Assembly: GCA_965248235.1 (NCBI GenBank)
Contig: CBDFIU010000004.1
Coordinates: forward strand, 434,001 to 498,000
From: UBA6623 sp965248235
GTDB lineage: Bacteria; Acidobacteriota; Terriglobia; Bryobacterales; UBA6623
DNA length: 64,000 nucleotides
Direction of reading: 5' to 3'
Positions 27,373 to 37,132 of the stretch are shown piece by piece (positions within the stretch are counted from its first letter, which is position 1; each line of letters starts with the position of its first letter). Position numbers and translations under genes: made by a program. The notes beneath the pieces were generated by a model. It saw only the letters and a list, made by a program, of their open reading frames with translations, made no database searches and was not told where the DNA came from.

Positions 27373-28023
27373 CTACTCTTCGGAATGGCCGTAGACGACG
27401 ACGCCGATGACGTCGCCGGGGATCGCCAGATCGAGCACCCAATGTTCCATGTCGTCTTGCCAAATATGTCCCGATTCGTTGCCGTCGGGCAGCTCGAGCC
27501 GCAGGATGGTCGGGTGGGGATTCCCGGATGAGACAATGCTCAACTGGGTCAGCTGCTCGAAGGCGAGGTCTTTGGCGGGCTCGGTGTCGGCGTCGGCTCG
27601 GCTCAGCAGGGCAAAGTCGCGGCTCGTCGCAACGCCCATGTGATTGCCGTCTTCGGGGTGCAGGCCGTAGCGCATGGTGTAGACGCCGGGTTTGACACCT
27701 TGTTCGCGAAAGTCGGAGCCGCTTTCGGGAAAGCGCACGACCGCGAGAAAGGCGCCCTCCGGCATGCTTTCGAAACGGACGCCGAATCCGGAAACCAGGT
27801 CGCCGTCAAAAGCGGCTTCGCGGGGCCAAAACTCGACGGCGATCTTGCCGTCGGGACCCTTCGCGGAAACAGCCTGGGCCGCGATCATGTCGGCCATGCC
27901 GGCGGGCAATCCGTCGGGAGGCGCCGAGCCGCCGGTGGAGGCTTGGAAATCGGCCGCGACGAGGATGCCGGAAAAGCTGACAGCGAGGATGGTGACAAGT
28001 GAGCAAACCTTCGTGATATTCAT
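27373..28023 (-). CDS. Exported protein of unknown function (216 aa)
   Basis: A clear signal peptide (ITKVCSLVTILAVSFSGILV AADF) indicates export. The mature part contains MADMIAAQAVSAKGPDGKIA, VEFWPREAAF, GVKPGVYTMRYGLHPEDGNH and FALLSRADADTEPAKD, with strand-rich spacing suggestive of a small beta-sandwich. I have seen similar sequences annotated only as hypothetical, and no catalytic motif stands out. It is convergent with the glycosyltransferase gene (20 bp between stops) and is not in an obvious operon. Confidence 0.75.
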   Translation of the reverse strand: MNITKVCSLVTILAVSFSGILVAADFQASTGGSAPPDGLPAGMADMIAAQAVSAKGPDGKIAVEFWPREAAFDGDLVSGFGVRFESMPEGAFLAVVRFPESGSDFREQGVKPGVYTMRYGLHPEDGNHMGVATSRDFALLSRADADTEPAKDLAFEQLTQLSIVSSGNPHPTILRLELPDGNESGHIWQDDMEHWVLDLAIPGDVIGVVVYGHSEE

Positions 28024-28215
28024 AACTGTTTCGTGTGACGAGCCGGGATTGGAAACGGTTCCGACCGGCTGTAAAGTCGGCCACTAGGAGAGTGTATCGC
28101 AGTTCCGTGAAGTCAGTCGGACATAGGTACCAGTTTACGCCACGGACACGGATAACACATTCGTCGGATGGTTTTCAGCGCGACCTCGTAGTCGGGCAGG
28201 GTGCCGGCGGACCCT

Positions 28216-29508
28216 CTAACCCAACTCCCCGGTGGACGAAATCCGCTCCGCGTTGAGATAGGGCCGCAAAGCCTCGGGAATCACAATCCCCCCGTCCTTC
28301 TCCTGGTAGTTCTCGACAATCGCGACCCATGTTCGCCCGATCGCCAGTCCACTGCCGTTGAGGGTATGAACGAACCGCGCCTTGCCCTTCTTGGACTCCG
28401 GGTCGCGGTAACGAATCCCCGCTCGGCGTGCCTGGAAGCTTTCAAAGTTGCTGCAAGAGGAAATTTCCTTGAACTCGCGCTGCCCCGGCAGCCACACTTC
28501 GACGTCATAGGTCTTCGCGCTCGAGAATCCAATGTCGCCCGAACACAAAATCACGGTACGGTAAGGCAGGCTGAGCCTTCGAAGAATGTCTTCGGCGTCG
28601 GCGGTCAGTGACTCAAGCTCTTCGTAGCTCTGCTCAGGTAACGCGAACTTCACCATTTCCACTTTCTGGAACTGGTGCTGGCGAATGATGCCTCGAACGT
28701 CGCGTCCATAGGAGCCCGCTTCGCTACGGAAGCAGGGTGTATAGGCCGTCAGCTTAATCGGAAACCGCGAGGCTTCGAGGGTTTCGCCGGCAAACAGGTT
28801 CGTGACCGGGACCTCGGCGGTTGGAATCAGCCAGAAGTCGGAATCTTCGAGCTTGAAGAGGTCTTCGGCGAATTTCGGGAGCTGCCCGGTGCCGAACAGA
28901 CTATTCGAGTTCACGATAAAAGGCGGCAGAACTTCGGTATAGCCGTGCTCGCCGGTGTGCACGTCAAGCATGAAGTTCAGAAGAGCCCGCTCGAGTTTGG
29001 CCCCCGCATTCCAGTAGACGGCGAAACGCGCGCCTGTAATCTTGGCGGCGCGTTCGAAATCGAGAATCCCCGATTCGGGTCCGAGGTCCCAGTGGGCTTT
29101 CGGCGCAAAGTCAAATTCGCGAGGACTTCCCCACCGACGCACCTCGACATTGTCGGTCTCGCTCGTACCGCGGGGCACCGATTCGTGGGGCACGTTCGGC
29201 ACGCCCTTCAAAACTTCTTGCAGTGACTCGTCGAGTTGCTCGACGTTACCTTCGAGTTCTTTGACGCGCGCGCCGATTTCACGACTTTCTCGAACGGCCT
29301 GGTCGGCGTCTTCGCCCGCCTTCTTCGCTTTCGCCACCTCGGCGCTGAGCGCATTTCGCTCAGCCTTGAGGCCTTCAATCCGCGTGACCGCCGCGCGCCG
29401 ACGGGCGTCAATCTCGCGGAAGCCGCCCAGCCAATCGGTCTCGCCGCGGGCGGCCAGGCGAGCTTGAATGTCGTCGAAGTTCTTGCGTAAATACCCCAGA
29501 TCGAGCAT
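28216..29508 (-). CDS. serS: Seryl-tRNA synthetase
   Basis: This is a class II synthetase that charges tRNA-Ser, and by extension the tRNA-Sec needed for the selenoprotein in this window. The 430-residue protein has the N-terminal coiled-coil arm (MLDLGYLRKNFDDIQARLAA to about residue 110), then motif 2 (PCFRSEAGSYGRDVRGIIRQ) and motif 3 (GSGLAIGRTWVAIVENYQ). The C-terminus is normal. The 192 bp between it and the unknown exported gene hold nothing recognised. Confidence 0.97.
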   Translation of the reverse strand: MLDLGYLRKNFDDIQARLAARGETDWLGGFREIDARRRAAVTRIEGLKAERNALSAEVAKAKKAGEDADQAVRESREIGARVKELEGNVEQLDESLQEVLKGVPNVPHESVPRGTSETDNVEVRRWGSPREFDFAPKAHWDLGPESGILDFERAAKITGARFAVYWNAGAKLERALLNFMLDVHTGEHGYTEVLPPFIVNSNSLFGTGQLPKFAEDLFKLEDSDFWLIPTAEVPVTNLFAGETLEASRFPIKLTAYTPCFRSEAGSYGRDVRGIIRQHQFQKVEMVKFALPEQSYEELESLTADAEDILRRLSLPYRTVILCSGDIGFSSAKTYDVEVWLPGQREFKEISSCSNFESFQARRAGIRYRDPESKKGKARFVHTLNGSGLAIGRTWVAIVENYQEKDGGIVIPEALRPYLNAERISSTGELG

Positions 29509-29681
29509 GGAATCCCAGTGTAACTCAGTGTGGAAACAAGCGCTTACAAATCACTCCACGGCCGGTGAACCGCGGTGAACCGGGCCGCCGCCCCGAAGTC
29601 TTGGTGCGCGGTCGTTTGGCCCGTCGCTTGCGCTCTGGGCTCTGTCTCGGAGCCGCTTAGACGGAGAGGACAAGCGCCAAT

Positions 29682-30386
29682 CTAGAACAGACTGCGCTGC
29701 CGAACCAAGGTGGCAGGATCAACCGGTCGGATCAGCTCGGACGAATCGTTGCGAACCGCGTTGACGAGCCTCGATACCGGGTACGCTTCCAAATCGTCAT
29801 CGGGGTAGAGCGGAACGTCGGTCAATTCATGCCACGGAGGGGCCTTTGACGAGAGCCACTCATTTTCCATCTCGCGCGGCAACATCAGCGGCATGCGGTC
29901 ATGCAGCTCTCGCAAGACGCGGTTCGGGCCGCGGGTGAGGATCGTGAACGACCATAGGGGCTGTCCTCGAGGATCTCTCCAGACGTCATAGAGACCCGCC
30001 ATGGCAAACAGGGCTTGATCCTTGCGGCGAATCACATGCGGTATCTTTTCCCTTCGCTGTTGCTTCCACTCGTAGAACCACCCGGCGGGCACCAGGCACC
30101 GACGTTCCGATAGCGCGTCACGGAACGCCGGCCGAACGGCAACCGTTTCGACGCGGGCGTTGATCGTTTTGTAGCCGGTTTTGTCGTCGGGCGCCCAGGA
30201 CGGTACCAGGCCCCAACGCATCAGCGCCGCCGATGCGCGCCCCGCTTGCCGGTAAACCACGGGGTGATTCTGCCCGGGAGCGGCGTTGTAGCGAGGTTCG
30301 AGCGACAGCGCTTCGAAATCTTCGTCGTCAATCTCGAAGCGATCGGGGAATAGACCTGTTTCGGTGAATCCAAACCGCCCACACAT
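29682..30386 (-). CDS. SRAP-domain protein (HMCES/YedK type)
   Basis: SRAP proteins form a covalent thiazolidine link with abasic sites in single-stranded DNA. The catalytic Cys must be residue 2, which fixes the start at MCGRFGF (30386), although the frame is open 46 codons upstream. Other family features are YNAAPGQNHPVVYRQ with the conserved Asn, ALMRWGLVPSWAPDD, NARVETVAVRPAFRDAL, RRCLVPAGWFYEWKQ with the active-site Glu, and VLRELHDRMPLMLP with the active-site His. At 234 residues the length is typical. It is divergent from the molybdenum-hydroxylase genes. Confidence 0.94.
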   Translation of the reverse strand: MCGRFGFTETGLFPDRFEIDDEDFEALSLEPRYNAAPGQNHPVVYRQAGRASAALMRWGLVPSWAPDDKTGYKTINARVETVAVRPAFRDALSERRCLVPAGWFYEWKQQRREKIPHVIRRKDQALFAMAGLYDVWRDPRGQPLWSFTILTRGPNRVLRELHDRMPLMLPREMENEWLSSKAPPWHELTDVPLYPDDDLEAYPVSRLVNAVRNDSSELIRPVDPATLVRQRSLF

Positions 30387-30524
30387 GGCAGCGTCAGTGT
30401 AGCGGAATTGGGTGCAATAGCGCCGCCGCGGCGGACTGCTCGAGGGCGCGAATTGAAGGCGGAGTTGTATGATATGCGCAGGGTCGCGGAACCGAGTTCC
30501 GACGCCGGGCCAGGGAAGGGACAA

Positions 30525-31031
30525 TTGGCCGCCACAATTCGACTCACCATCAACGGCGAACAGAGGTCGGTAACGACGGATCCCGAACGGCCGCTACTGG
30601 AGGTCCTTCGCGAAGATCTTCAACTTACCGGGACAAAGTACGGTTGCGGCGAAGGCCAATGCCGCGCTTGCACGATCCTGCTCGACGGCCGCCCGGTCAC
30701 CTCTTGTCTGACAGCGGTAGCGACCGCGGAAGGCAAGCGGGTCGTCACGATCGAGGGACTCGCCGCGAGGGACGGGCTTCACCCGGTCCAACAGGCCTTC
30801 CTCGACGCCGGCGCGATGCAGTGCGGGTATTGCGTGCCGGGGATGATCCTCACGACGGCGGCGCTGCTCGAACGCAACGCAAATCCAAGCGATCACGAAG
30901 CCGAAGAAGCTCTCAACGGCAACCTCTGCCGCTGTTGCGGTTATCGGAACATCCTGGCGGCTGTCCGCATCGCGGCCGAAAAGCGACCCGCCGAAGGCAC
31001 GGAGACGAAACGGAATGCCGACGCAATTTGA
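30525..31031 (+). CDS. (2Fe-2S) subunit of a molybdenum hydroxylase
   Basis: This is the small electron-transfer subunit of a xanthine-dehydrogenase-family enzyme. The plant-type ferredoxin cluster is GTKYGCGEGQCRACTILLDG with a fourth Cys in TSCL, and the helical C-terminal domain carries the second cluster in GAMQCGYCVPGM and LCRCCGYRNI. Most relatives read CRCTGYRNI at that last site, so the extra Cys is unusual. The TTG at 30525 is chosen because it has GGGAAGGG four to five bases upstream and begins at the conserved domain; an ATG at 30474 would add 17 residues. It overlaps the large subunit gene by 17 bp. Confidence 0.92.
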   Translation: MAATIRLTINGEQRSVTTDPERPLLEVLREDLQLTGTKYGCGEGQCRACTILLDGRPVTSCLTAVATAEGKRVVTIEGLAARDGLHPVQQAFLDAGAMQCGYCVPGMILTTAALLERNANPSDHEAEEALNGNLCRCCGYRNILAAVRIAAEKRPAEGTETKRNADAI

Positions 31032-33180
31032 GCGCGACGATCTGTTCGAACCCGAGCGTTACGAACTCGCCGAGGGGCTCCCGTATCGATTCGAGATTGA
31101 CCGCCGCGAGTTTCTGGGGGCCGCCGGCGCGGGGCTGCTGATTACCGTTTCCGGAGTGGTCGCGTGCGGGAAACCGGGAACGGCCGGTGAAGCCACCGAG
31201 AGGCCGAGTAGACTGCACATCGCGAAAGACGGCCTGATCACCGTAATGACCGGGAAAGTGGAGGTCGGTCAAGGTTCGCGCACGCAACTGACGCAGGCAA
31301 CCGCCGAAGAAATGCGCGTTGCGGCGGACTCGGTGCGACTGGTCATGGCGGACACCGACCAGGTGCCCGATGACGGCGCGACAGCGGGAAGCCGCACGAC
31401 GCCGCGGACGGTTCCGGCGGTGCGCAAAGCGGCCGCGACGGCTCGGGAGCTTTTGATTCGGGAGGCGGCCGAACGCTGGGGCGTCTCAGCCGAGGGGTTG
31501 GAGGTTCGCGCGGGGAGCGTGTCCCATCCGGAAGGTTCGGGGGAGCTGACGTACGGTGATCTGGCGGCTTCCGAACGACTCACCGCAACACTCGCTGAGT
31601 CGCTGGCGGAGGACGTTCTTCTCACGCGAGTCGAGAGCTGGGAAGTGATGGGGCAATCCGTCCCGCGCGTCGACGGTAGGGACATCGTGACGGGCACGCA
31701 CCGTTATCCCTCCGACATCGCGCGCCCCGGCATGCTCTATGGAAAGGTGCTTCGGGCGCCCTCTTATGGAGCGACGCTCTCGAAGATCGATCTCGGCGCC
31801 GCCGAAACGATGAAAAACGTCACGGCCGTCCGAGACGGGGATTTTGTCGGCTTCGCGGCCCCCACATCCCGCGAAGCCCAACAGGCGTTGGACAGGGCCG
31901 CGCGAACGGCTGAGTGGGAGACATCCGATCAACCTTCGAGCGGTGATCTGTTTTCGCACCTGAAGCGGCACGCCGTTCGGGAAGGGTCGGGCAGACGGGG
32001 ACCTCGCCGCCGGACCAGGGGATCGGTGGAAGAGGGTTTTTCGGCGGCGAAACGGACAGTCAAGGCGACCTATCAGATTCCCTACATCCAGCACGCTCCG
32101 ATGGAGCCCCGAGCCGCCGCGGCTGAGTGGAAAGACGGCAAGTTGACGGTCTGGACCGGGACGCAACGCCCGAACGGAGTGCGGCAACAATTGGTCGAGG
32201 CGTTCCGGCTTGCCGAAGACAACGTCCGCGTCATCGTTCCCGACACGGGCGGAGGGTTCGGGGGCAAGCACACCGGCGAAACGGCAATTGAGGCCGCGCG
32301 GCTGGCCAAACAGGCCGAGCGCCCGGTTTCGCTGCGCTGGACCCGCGAGGAAGAGTTTGCTTGGGCCTATTTCCGGCCCGCCGGTCTGTTTGAGGTTCGC
32401 GCGGGGATCGACGACCGGGGGGTAATCACGGCCTGGGACTTCACCAACTACAACGCGGGGACCGCGGCGATCGAGTCGCCTTACGACATCCCGCACACCC
32501 AAACGCAGTACTTCCCCTCCGAATCGCCTCTCCGCGAAGGCTCCTATCGAGGAATCGCGGCGACGACGAATAACCATGTACGGGAATCGTTCATGGACGA
32601 ACTGGCGGCCGCCGCCAACGTCGACCCGTTGGAATTTCGCCTGTTGAATCTAGACGATTCGCGCATGGAGGCGGTGCTGCGGGCGGCCGCCGAACGTTTT
32701 GGACCGCGCAAGGATCGTCGTCGAGAGCCCGGTGTCGGCGTGGGGATCGCCGCGGGTTTCGAGAAGGGCTCTTATGCCGCCGCCTGTGCCGAGGTCAGGG
32801 TCGATCGACAAAGAGGGACGGTCCGAGTGCTGCGTTTTGTGGAGGCCTTCGAGTGCGGTGCGATCCAGAACCCGCGAAATCTGAAAGCGCAAGTCGAAGG
32901 CGCCGTCATTCAGGGGCTTGGCGGCGCCTTAACCGAAGAGATCCTTTTCGAAAACGGGCAGTTGCTCAACGGCAGCTTTGCTCGCTACCGAGTGCCTCGT
33001 TTCAAGGATATCCCCCCGATTGAAACGCTCCTGATCGATCGCAAGGATTTGCCCTCGGTGGGTGGGGGGGAAACGCCCATCATCGCCGTTGCTCCGGCGA
33101 TCGCCAACGCTGTCTACGATGCCGTCGGCGTGCGTGTCCGTTCCCTACCGATTACGGGCGACGCCGTCGGGCCGGCGTAG
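31015..33180 (+). CDS. Molybdopterin-binding large subunit, xanthine dehydrogenase family (IorB-like)
   Basis: The protein of 721 residues begins with a Tat-like segment (RREFLGAAGAGLLITVSG), as in exported isoquinoline-oxidoreductase and aldehyde-dehydrogenase beta chains, so it may act in the periplasm carrying its small partner. Visible cofactor regions are VEVGQGSRTQLTQATAEEMR, IVPDTGGGFGGKHTGETAIE, LREGSYRGIAATTNNHV and PSVGGGETPIIAVAPAIANA. The substrate (aldehyde or N-heterocycle) cannot be read from the sequence. No FAD subunit is encoded here, which fits cytochrome-coupled members. It is translationally coupled to the Fe-S subunit. Confidence 0.92.
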   Translation: MPTQFERDDLFEPERYELAEGLPYRFEIDRREFLGAAGAGLLITVSGVVACGKPGTAGEATERPSRLHIAKDGLITVMTGKVEVGQGSRTQLTQATAEEMRVAADSVRLVMADTDQVPDDGATAGSRTTPRTVPAVRKAAATARELLIREAAERWGVSAEGLEVRAGSVSHPEGSGELTYGDLAASERLTATLAESLAEDVLLTRVESWEVMGQSVPRVDGRDIVTGTHRYPSDIARPGMLYGKVLRAPSYGATLSKIDLGAAETMKNVTAVRDGDFVGFAAPTSREAQQALDRAARTAEWETSDQPSSGDLFSHLKRHAVREGSGRRGPRRRTRGSVEEGFSAAKRTVKATYQIPYIQHAPMEPRAAAAEWKDGKLTVWTGTQRPNGVRQQLVEAFRLAEDNVRVIVPDTGGGFGGKHTGETAIEAARLAKQAERPVSLRWTREEEFAWAYFRPAGLFEVRAGIDDRGVITAWDFTNYNAGTAAIESPYDIPHTQTQYFPSESPLREGSYRGIAATTNNHVRESFMDELAAAANVDPLEFRLLNLDDSRMEAVLRAAAERFGPRKDRRREPGVGVGIAAGFEKGSYAAACAEVRVDRQRGTVRVLRFVEAFECGAIQNPRNLKAQVEGAVIQGLGGALTEEILFENGQLLNGSFARYRVPRFKDIPPIETLLIDRKDLPSVGGGETPIIAVAPAIANAVYDAVGVRVRSLPITGDAVGPA

Positions 33181-33201
33181 CCGACGAAGGAATCTGCTCG
33201 T

Positions 33202-33984
33202 ATGTCCGAATATCCGGATAAGGCTTATAACAACCCGGGTTTCTTGAACAGCGCCGCCGCGAGGCCGCTGCGGATTCTTTCGGAGTATCTGGAGCCCAAC
33301 AGTCGTCTGGCGCACTACAACATTCGAGACACGATTGTGTTTTTCGGTTCGGCGCGTTTTGTTGACCGCGAGACCGCGGAAGGGGCGGCGTCGAGCGCCG
33401 ACGGCGCGGAGGAGGCCGGGCGCGCGGAGCGGTTGCTTCGCGGGGCCGGGTATTACGAAGAAGCGCGCGAATTAGCGCGGCTTCTCACCGAGTGGTCGGG
33501 CGATTTGGAAGCCAACGCGCGCCGCTTCGTTGTCTGTTCCGGCGGCGGAGGAGGCATCATGGAAGCCGCCAACCGCGGAGCATCGGAGGCAGGCGGGCGC
33601 TCGGTGGGCTTCAATATCAGCCTGCCCCAGGAACAGAAGCCCAACGAGTTCATCCCCAACGAGCTGTCGTTCCAGTTTCACTATTTTTTCATGAGGAAAT
33701 TGTGGTTTGCCTATCTTGCGAAGGCCCTGATCGTGTTTCCCGGCGGGTACGGAACCCTCGATGAGATGATGGAAATCCTCACGCTGATGCAAACACAAAG
33801 GATTCGCAAGCCTGTGTTTGTCGCGCTCTACGGCAGCGAGTATTGGAAGAAAGTGATCGACTTCGATGCAATGGAAGAGTTGGGCGTGATCGATTCGGGG
33901 GATCGAAAGCTGTTTCGTTACTTCGACGATCCGAAAGAGGCGGCCGCCGGCGTTTCCTCGTGGCTGACCGAGAACTATCTGTAG
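33202..33984 (+). CDS. LOG-family protein (cytokinin riboside phosphorylase-like)
   Basis: Rossmann-fold LOG proteins cleave nucleoside 5'-monophosphates at the N-glycosidic bond; many bacterial members are poorly characterised. The signatures are CSGGGGGIMEAANRGASEAG and PGGYGTLDEMMEILTLMQT. The protein has 260 residues, with an N-terminal extension before IVFFGSARF and a charged insertion about residues 55-75, so it belongs to the longer subgroup. It lies 21 bp after the molybdenum-hydroxylase gene and four bases before the next gene, suggesting one transcription unit. Confidence 0.92.
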   Translation: MSEYPDKAYNNPGFLNSAAARPLRILSEYLEPNSRLAHYNIRDTIVFFGSARFVDRETAEGAASSADGAEEAGRAERLLRGAGYYEEARELARLLTEWSGDLEANARRFVVCSGGGGGIMEAANRGASEAGGRSVGFNISLPQEQKPNEFIPNELSFQFHYFFMRKLWFAYLAKALIVFPGGYGTLDEMMEILTLMQTQRIRKPVFVALYGSEYWKKVIDFDAMEELGVIDSGDRKLFRYFDDPKEAAAGVSSWLTENYL

Positions 33985-33988
33985 CCCG

Positions 33989-35194
33989 ATGATTTCCTCT
34001 GGGAGGACAAACCGGATCGCCAGCCGCGGCGCGAAGGCGGGCCTCATCTTGGCGATGTGCCTGCTGACGCCGGCCGCCGCGGAGGTGATCGTTCGGCTGT
34101 TTCCCGGGAGCGTGCCGCGTACGGAACTGGATATCTACCGCAAGGACGCCGAGGGGAATCTGTTGCTGCGTCCCTCGATCGAGCGACGACATCGAACCCG
34201 GCGTTGGGACGTTACGATTCGGACCGATGAGCGCGGATTTCGAACGGGAGCGGATTCGCCGGCGGACAGTCGGGCAAAGCGGGCGACCTCACAAGCGGCA
34301 GGAGCGCATGCGGATCGAGCCGTCTCGGTCCTGGCGCTTGGGGACTCCTTCGCGTTTGGATGGGGCGTTGCGTTCGAAGAGCCCTTTCAATCATTGATCG
34401 AGCAACAGCTGAGACGAACTGTCTCGGGTCGCGTGGTGAATACCGCCGTCCCGGGCGCCGGACCGAGCGACCAACTGCGCTTGCTGCGAAAGCTGTTTCC
34501 CTCCGAGAAGCCCGCGGTGGTTTTGATGGCGTTGTTTGTCGGCAACGACTTCACGGATGTGGGGCGGGGCGGGGCCGAACAGTTTGTCGTCGAAGACGGA
34601 TTCTTATTCCGTCACGGGTTGGGAGAGGGTACGACTCGACCCGCCGAGACGTTGATGCGGACTCTTGTGCGCCGTTCGCGGCTGGCCCAAGCGCTCGCAC
34701 CACTTGGCCGACAATGGCTCGGTTTTGTGGATCATGCCCCCGCGGGGCGGCGTTGGGACGAGTGGTTGCGGGAGTTCGCGCTTGTGCACCTGGTTGACCC
34801 GCCTGAGCGCACGCGCTCGGCCATCGAGCAAACCCTGGCCGTGCTTGACGAGACGGCCGACTACTGTCGCCAAAGGTCGTCGCGGCTGGTGTTGCTCATT
34901 TTGCCGAGGAGCTACCCGGTGTATGAACGCGAGTCGGCGGCCATGAGGGAAGCGCTCAACGTTTCGCCCGAGCAGGTCGATCTCGACAAACCGCAGCGTA
35001 TTCTCAAGGCCTGGGCGGATCGAGCCGAGGTTGAGGCGGTTGACCTGCTGGGGAGCTTTCGCCGACATGTCGCGAAACACGCTGACTCGCCGCTGTTTTA
35101 TTTCCCCGATGCCCACTTGACCGCGGAGGGGCATGCTCTTGCCGCCGACGTCGTGGCTCCCGTCCTTTCGTCGACCCGTTCGCGCACCTACTAA
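33989..35194 (+). CDS. SGNH/GDSL-type hydrolase, membrane-anchored
   Basis: The first 45 residues are basic then hydrophobic (AGLILAMCLLTPAAAEVIVR LF), consistent with a membrane anchor or signal. The hydrolase core has block I VLALGDSFAFGWGV with the catalytic Ser, block II NTAVPGAGPSDQL, block III-like VLMALFVGNDFTD with Gly and Asn, and block V YFPDAHLTAEGHALAADV with the Asp-His pair. Members remove or transfer acyl groups on lipids or polysaccharides; the substrate is unknown. It starts four bases after the LOG stop. IS copy C sits 26 bp after its stop, so its own coding region is intact. Confidence 0.88.
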   Translation: MISSGRTNRIASRGAKAGLILAMCLLTPAAAEVIVRLFPGSVPRTELDIYRKDAEGNLLLRPSIERRHRTRRWDVTIRTDERGFRTGADSPADSRAKRATSQAAGAHADRAVSVLALGDSFAFGWGVAFEEPFQSLIEQQLRRTVSGRVVNTAVPGAGPSDQLRLLRKLFPSEKPAVVLMALFVGNDFTDVGRGGAEQFVVEDGFLFRHGLGEGTTRPAETLMRTLVRRSRLAQALAPLGRQWLGFVDHAPAGRRWDEWLREFALVHLVDPPERTRSAIEQTLAVLDETADYCRQRSSRLVLLILPRSYPVYERESAAMREALNVSPEQVDLDKPQRILKAWADRAEVEAVDLLGSFRRHVAKHADSPLFYFPDAHLTAEGHALAADVVAPVLSSTRSRTY

Positions 35195-35220
35195 GCCCCA
35201 AAGCCGTGGTATTCTCACGA

Positions 35221-36256
35221 GATGGGTATTTACTTGACTCAGGTATTGGGAAATAGCCCCTACATGTTGTGGTCGTCCGTAGCGCGTGTCGCGGTGCCTC
35301 CGACCAGCGATTTGTAGGGTGCCGGTGGCACGGCGACGGCCTGTTGAACCAGGCGGTAAAAGAGCTTGCCTCGACTTCTGGACTTGCGGCGGTTGAAGCG
35401 GAAGGCGAATTCGTCGAGGTAGGAGTCGAGATGCTCGTGACTGACCGCTCCTTGATGCGTGCCCAGTATCCAGCGCTTCACTAACGACACCACGCGGTGC
35501 ACCCGGGGGAGCAGTTTCGAGGCGCGCGCCGGTTGCCCCTCCAGGTAGCTCACCTCGTGGCGATAGCCGTCGCCTTCGAGCGGTTCGTATCCCAGCCAAC
35601 CGTCGGTATGGACCACGCTGCCGGGTTCGATCGACTCGCCGACGAAGGCCATCAAGCTGTCCCCGGAGGCGTTGGGAATGGTGCGTATCCGAACCCGCCC
35701 GATGCCGGCACCATCTTCCTCGGCCGCTACTACAATCAGCGCCTTAGCGTCGGTTTGGCGACCGCGCACGCCCTCCTCCAAGCCTCCTAAGTAAGTCTCG
35801 TCAACCTCCACGCGCCCGCTGAGCCGATCGCGTCCGGGCCGCACCATGGCGCGCCGGAGCTTATGCAACCAAGTCCAGGCCGTTTTGTAGCTGCCCAGGC
35901 CCAACACCCGCTGCAAGCCCAGCGCGCTCGCCCCGTTCTTCTGGCTCGTGAGCCACCACATGGCTCGAAACCAACTCTGGAGGGGTTGGCGGGTGTCTTG
36001 AAATATTGTGCCCGCCGTTGGAGAAGCTTGATGCCCGCAGCCGGCGCACTCCAGCAGCGCTGTCCGCACCGCCCACGCTTTGTCGTGCCCGCATCGCGGA
36101 CAACGAAAACCCTCCGGCCAGCGGAGTTGACACAGATACTCTCGACAGGCCTGCTCGGTGGCGAAACGCGCCTCGAACTCGGCCAGATTCCGAGGATAAT
36201 CTTCCATTTCCCCGATCCTACATCTTGTGGTCACCTGAGTCAAGTCAATACCCATC
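35221..36256 (-). mobile_element. IS1595-like insertion sequence, copy C (1036 bp)
   Basis: This is a full-length element with intact ends, flanked by a perfect 8-bp target duplication TCTCACGA (35213-35220 and 36257-36264). This duplication defines the exact ends of the IS. It inserted in the gap between the SGNH hydrolase and the membrane protein gene, 31 bp upstream of the latter's start, so it may have changed that gene's promoter. It is in direct orientation to copy D. Confidence 0.96.
35260..36207 (-). CDS. IS1595-family transposase, copy C
   Basis: This is an intact 315-residue transposase matching copy A throughout, with the zinc ribbon, VEVDETYLGG, VVHTDGWLGY and the C-terminal catalytic segment. 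Because copy C also has a perfect target duplication, it is the best reference copy for the element in this window. Confidence 0.92.
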   Translation of the reverse strand: MEDYPRNLAEFEARFATEQACREYLCQLRWPEGFRCPRCGHDKAWAVRTALLECAGCGHQASPTAGTIFQDTRQPLQSWFRAMWWLTSQKNGASALGLQRVLGLGSYKTAWTWLHKLRRAMVRPGRDRLSGRVEVDETYLGGLEEGVRGRQTDAKALIVVAAEEDGAGIGRVRIRTIPNASGDSLMAFVGESIEPGSVVHTDGWLGYEPLEGDGYRHEVSYLEGQPARASKLLPRVHRVVSLVKRWILGTHQGAVSHEHLDSYLDEFAFRFNRRKSRSRGKLFYRLVQQAVAVPPAPYKSLVGGTATRATDDHNM

Positions 36257-37132
36257 TCTCACGAATCTAACGGCGGGGGGAGGGACGGTGTCATCTCCGG
36301 TGGTCGAATTTCGAGGCAACTGGGTTATCTATCTGCGCCAGGTCGGGCTCTTCATGCTGATCTTGGCGCCCTTGGTCTGTGCCGCGGTTGTCGAGGACGC
36401 TTGGCCTTGGGTGTTCGCGGCGTCGCTCGTACCAATCCTTCCATTCATGGGTATGTTCGTTCTGATCGTGGGGCGCTGGGACCGCTTCCGGCTCGATGAC
36501 GAAAAGCGTGTTATTCACCGCCCACTGCGCGAGCCTTTGGCCTACGAACGCATCCGAGGGTTTGCCTTTGTTCGGACCGGGCCCTTGTTCTTTATCGAGA
36601 CGGTTACGGGAAGATTCCGGCGGCCGCGGTTGCTGATGGCCGGCGACGGACGAGAGTTGGACAGCGCGATGTCGGAAATCGAGGAGCGCTTTTCGGAGGT
36701 TCCCCTCGAGGAGCGTCGCATGCCGATTTACGGCATTTTGGCGGGAGTGGGCGTGGCCGTTCTCCTGGTTCAGTTCACCTTAGTTTACTACCTGCGCACG
36801 ACCGCGCCGGGGGTTGCGGTGGAGTGCGAACCGACGGAGCTTTCGGCATCGATCTCGGAGTCTTCCCACGGCGCCGCTTATCGGTTACCCGGGGTAGGAT
36901 TTTCGCTTCCCGATGAGTTTCAGCTCGTAAAGGGCGACGAACGCACGGGGCGTTACGTGTTTGAAGATACCTCGCATGAGCTAATGGTGATCGTTCGCCG
37001 CGGCCTTCTTGCCGACATGGCCAACGGCGAGGGTAAGTGGCTGGTGCGGGAGCCGCGGTCCGGCAGGCTGTCGCCCGGCGTGTTCTTCTACCTGTTGGGT
37101 ATCGAGGACAGCTTTGACTTGTTAAAGTTCGT

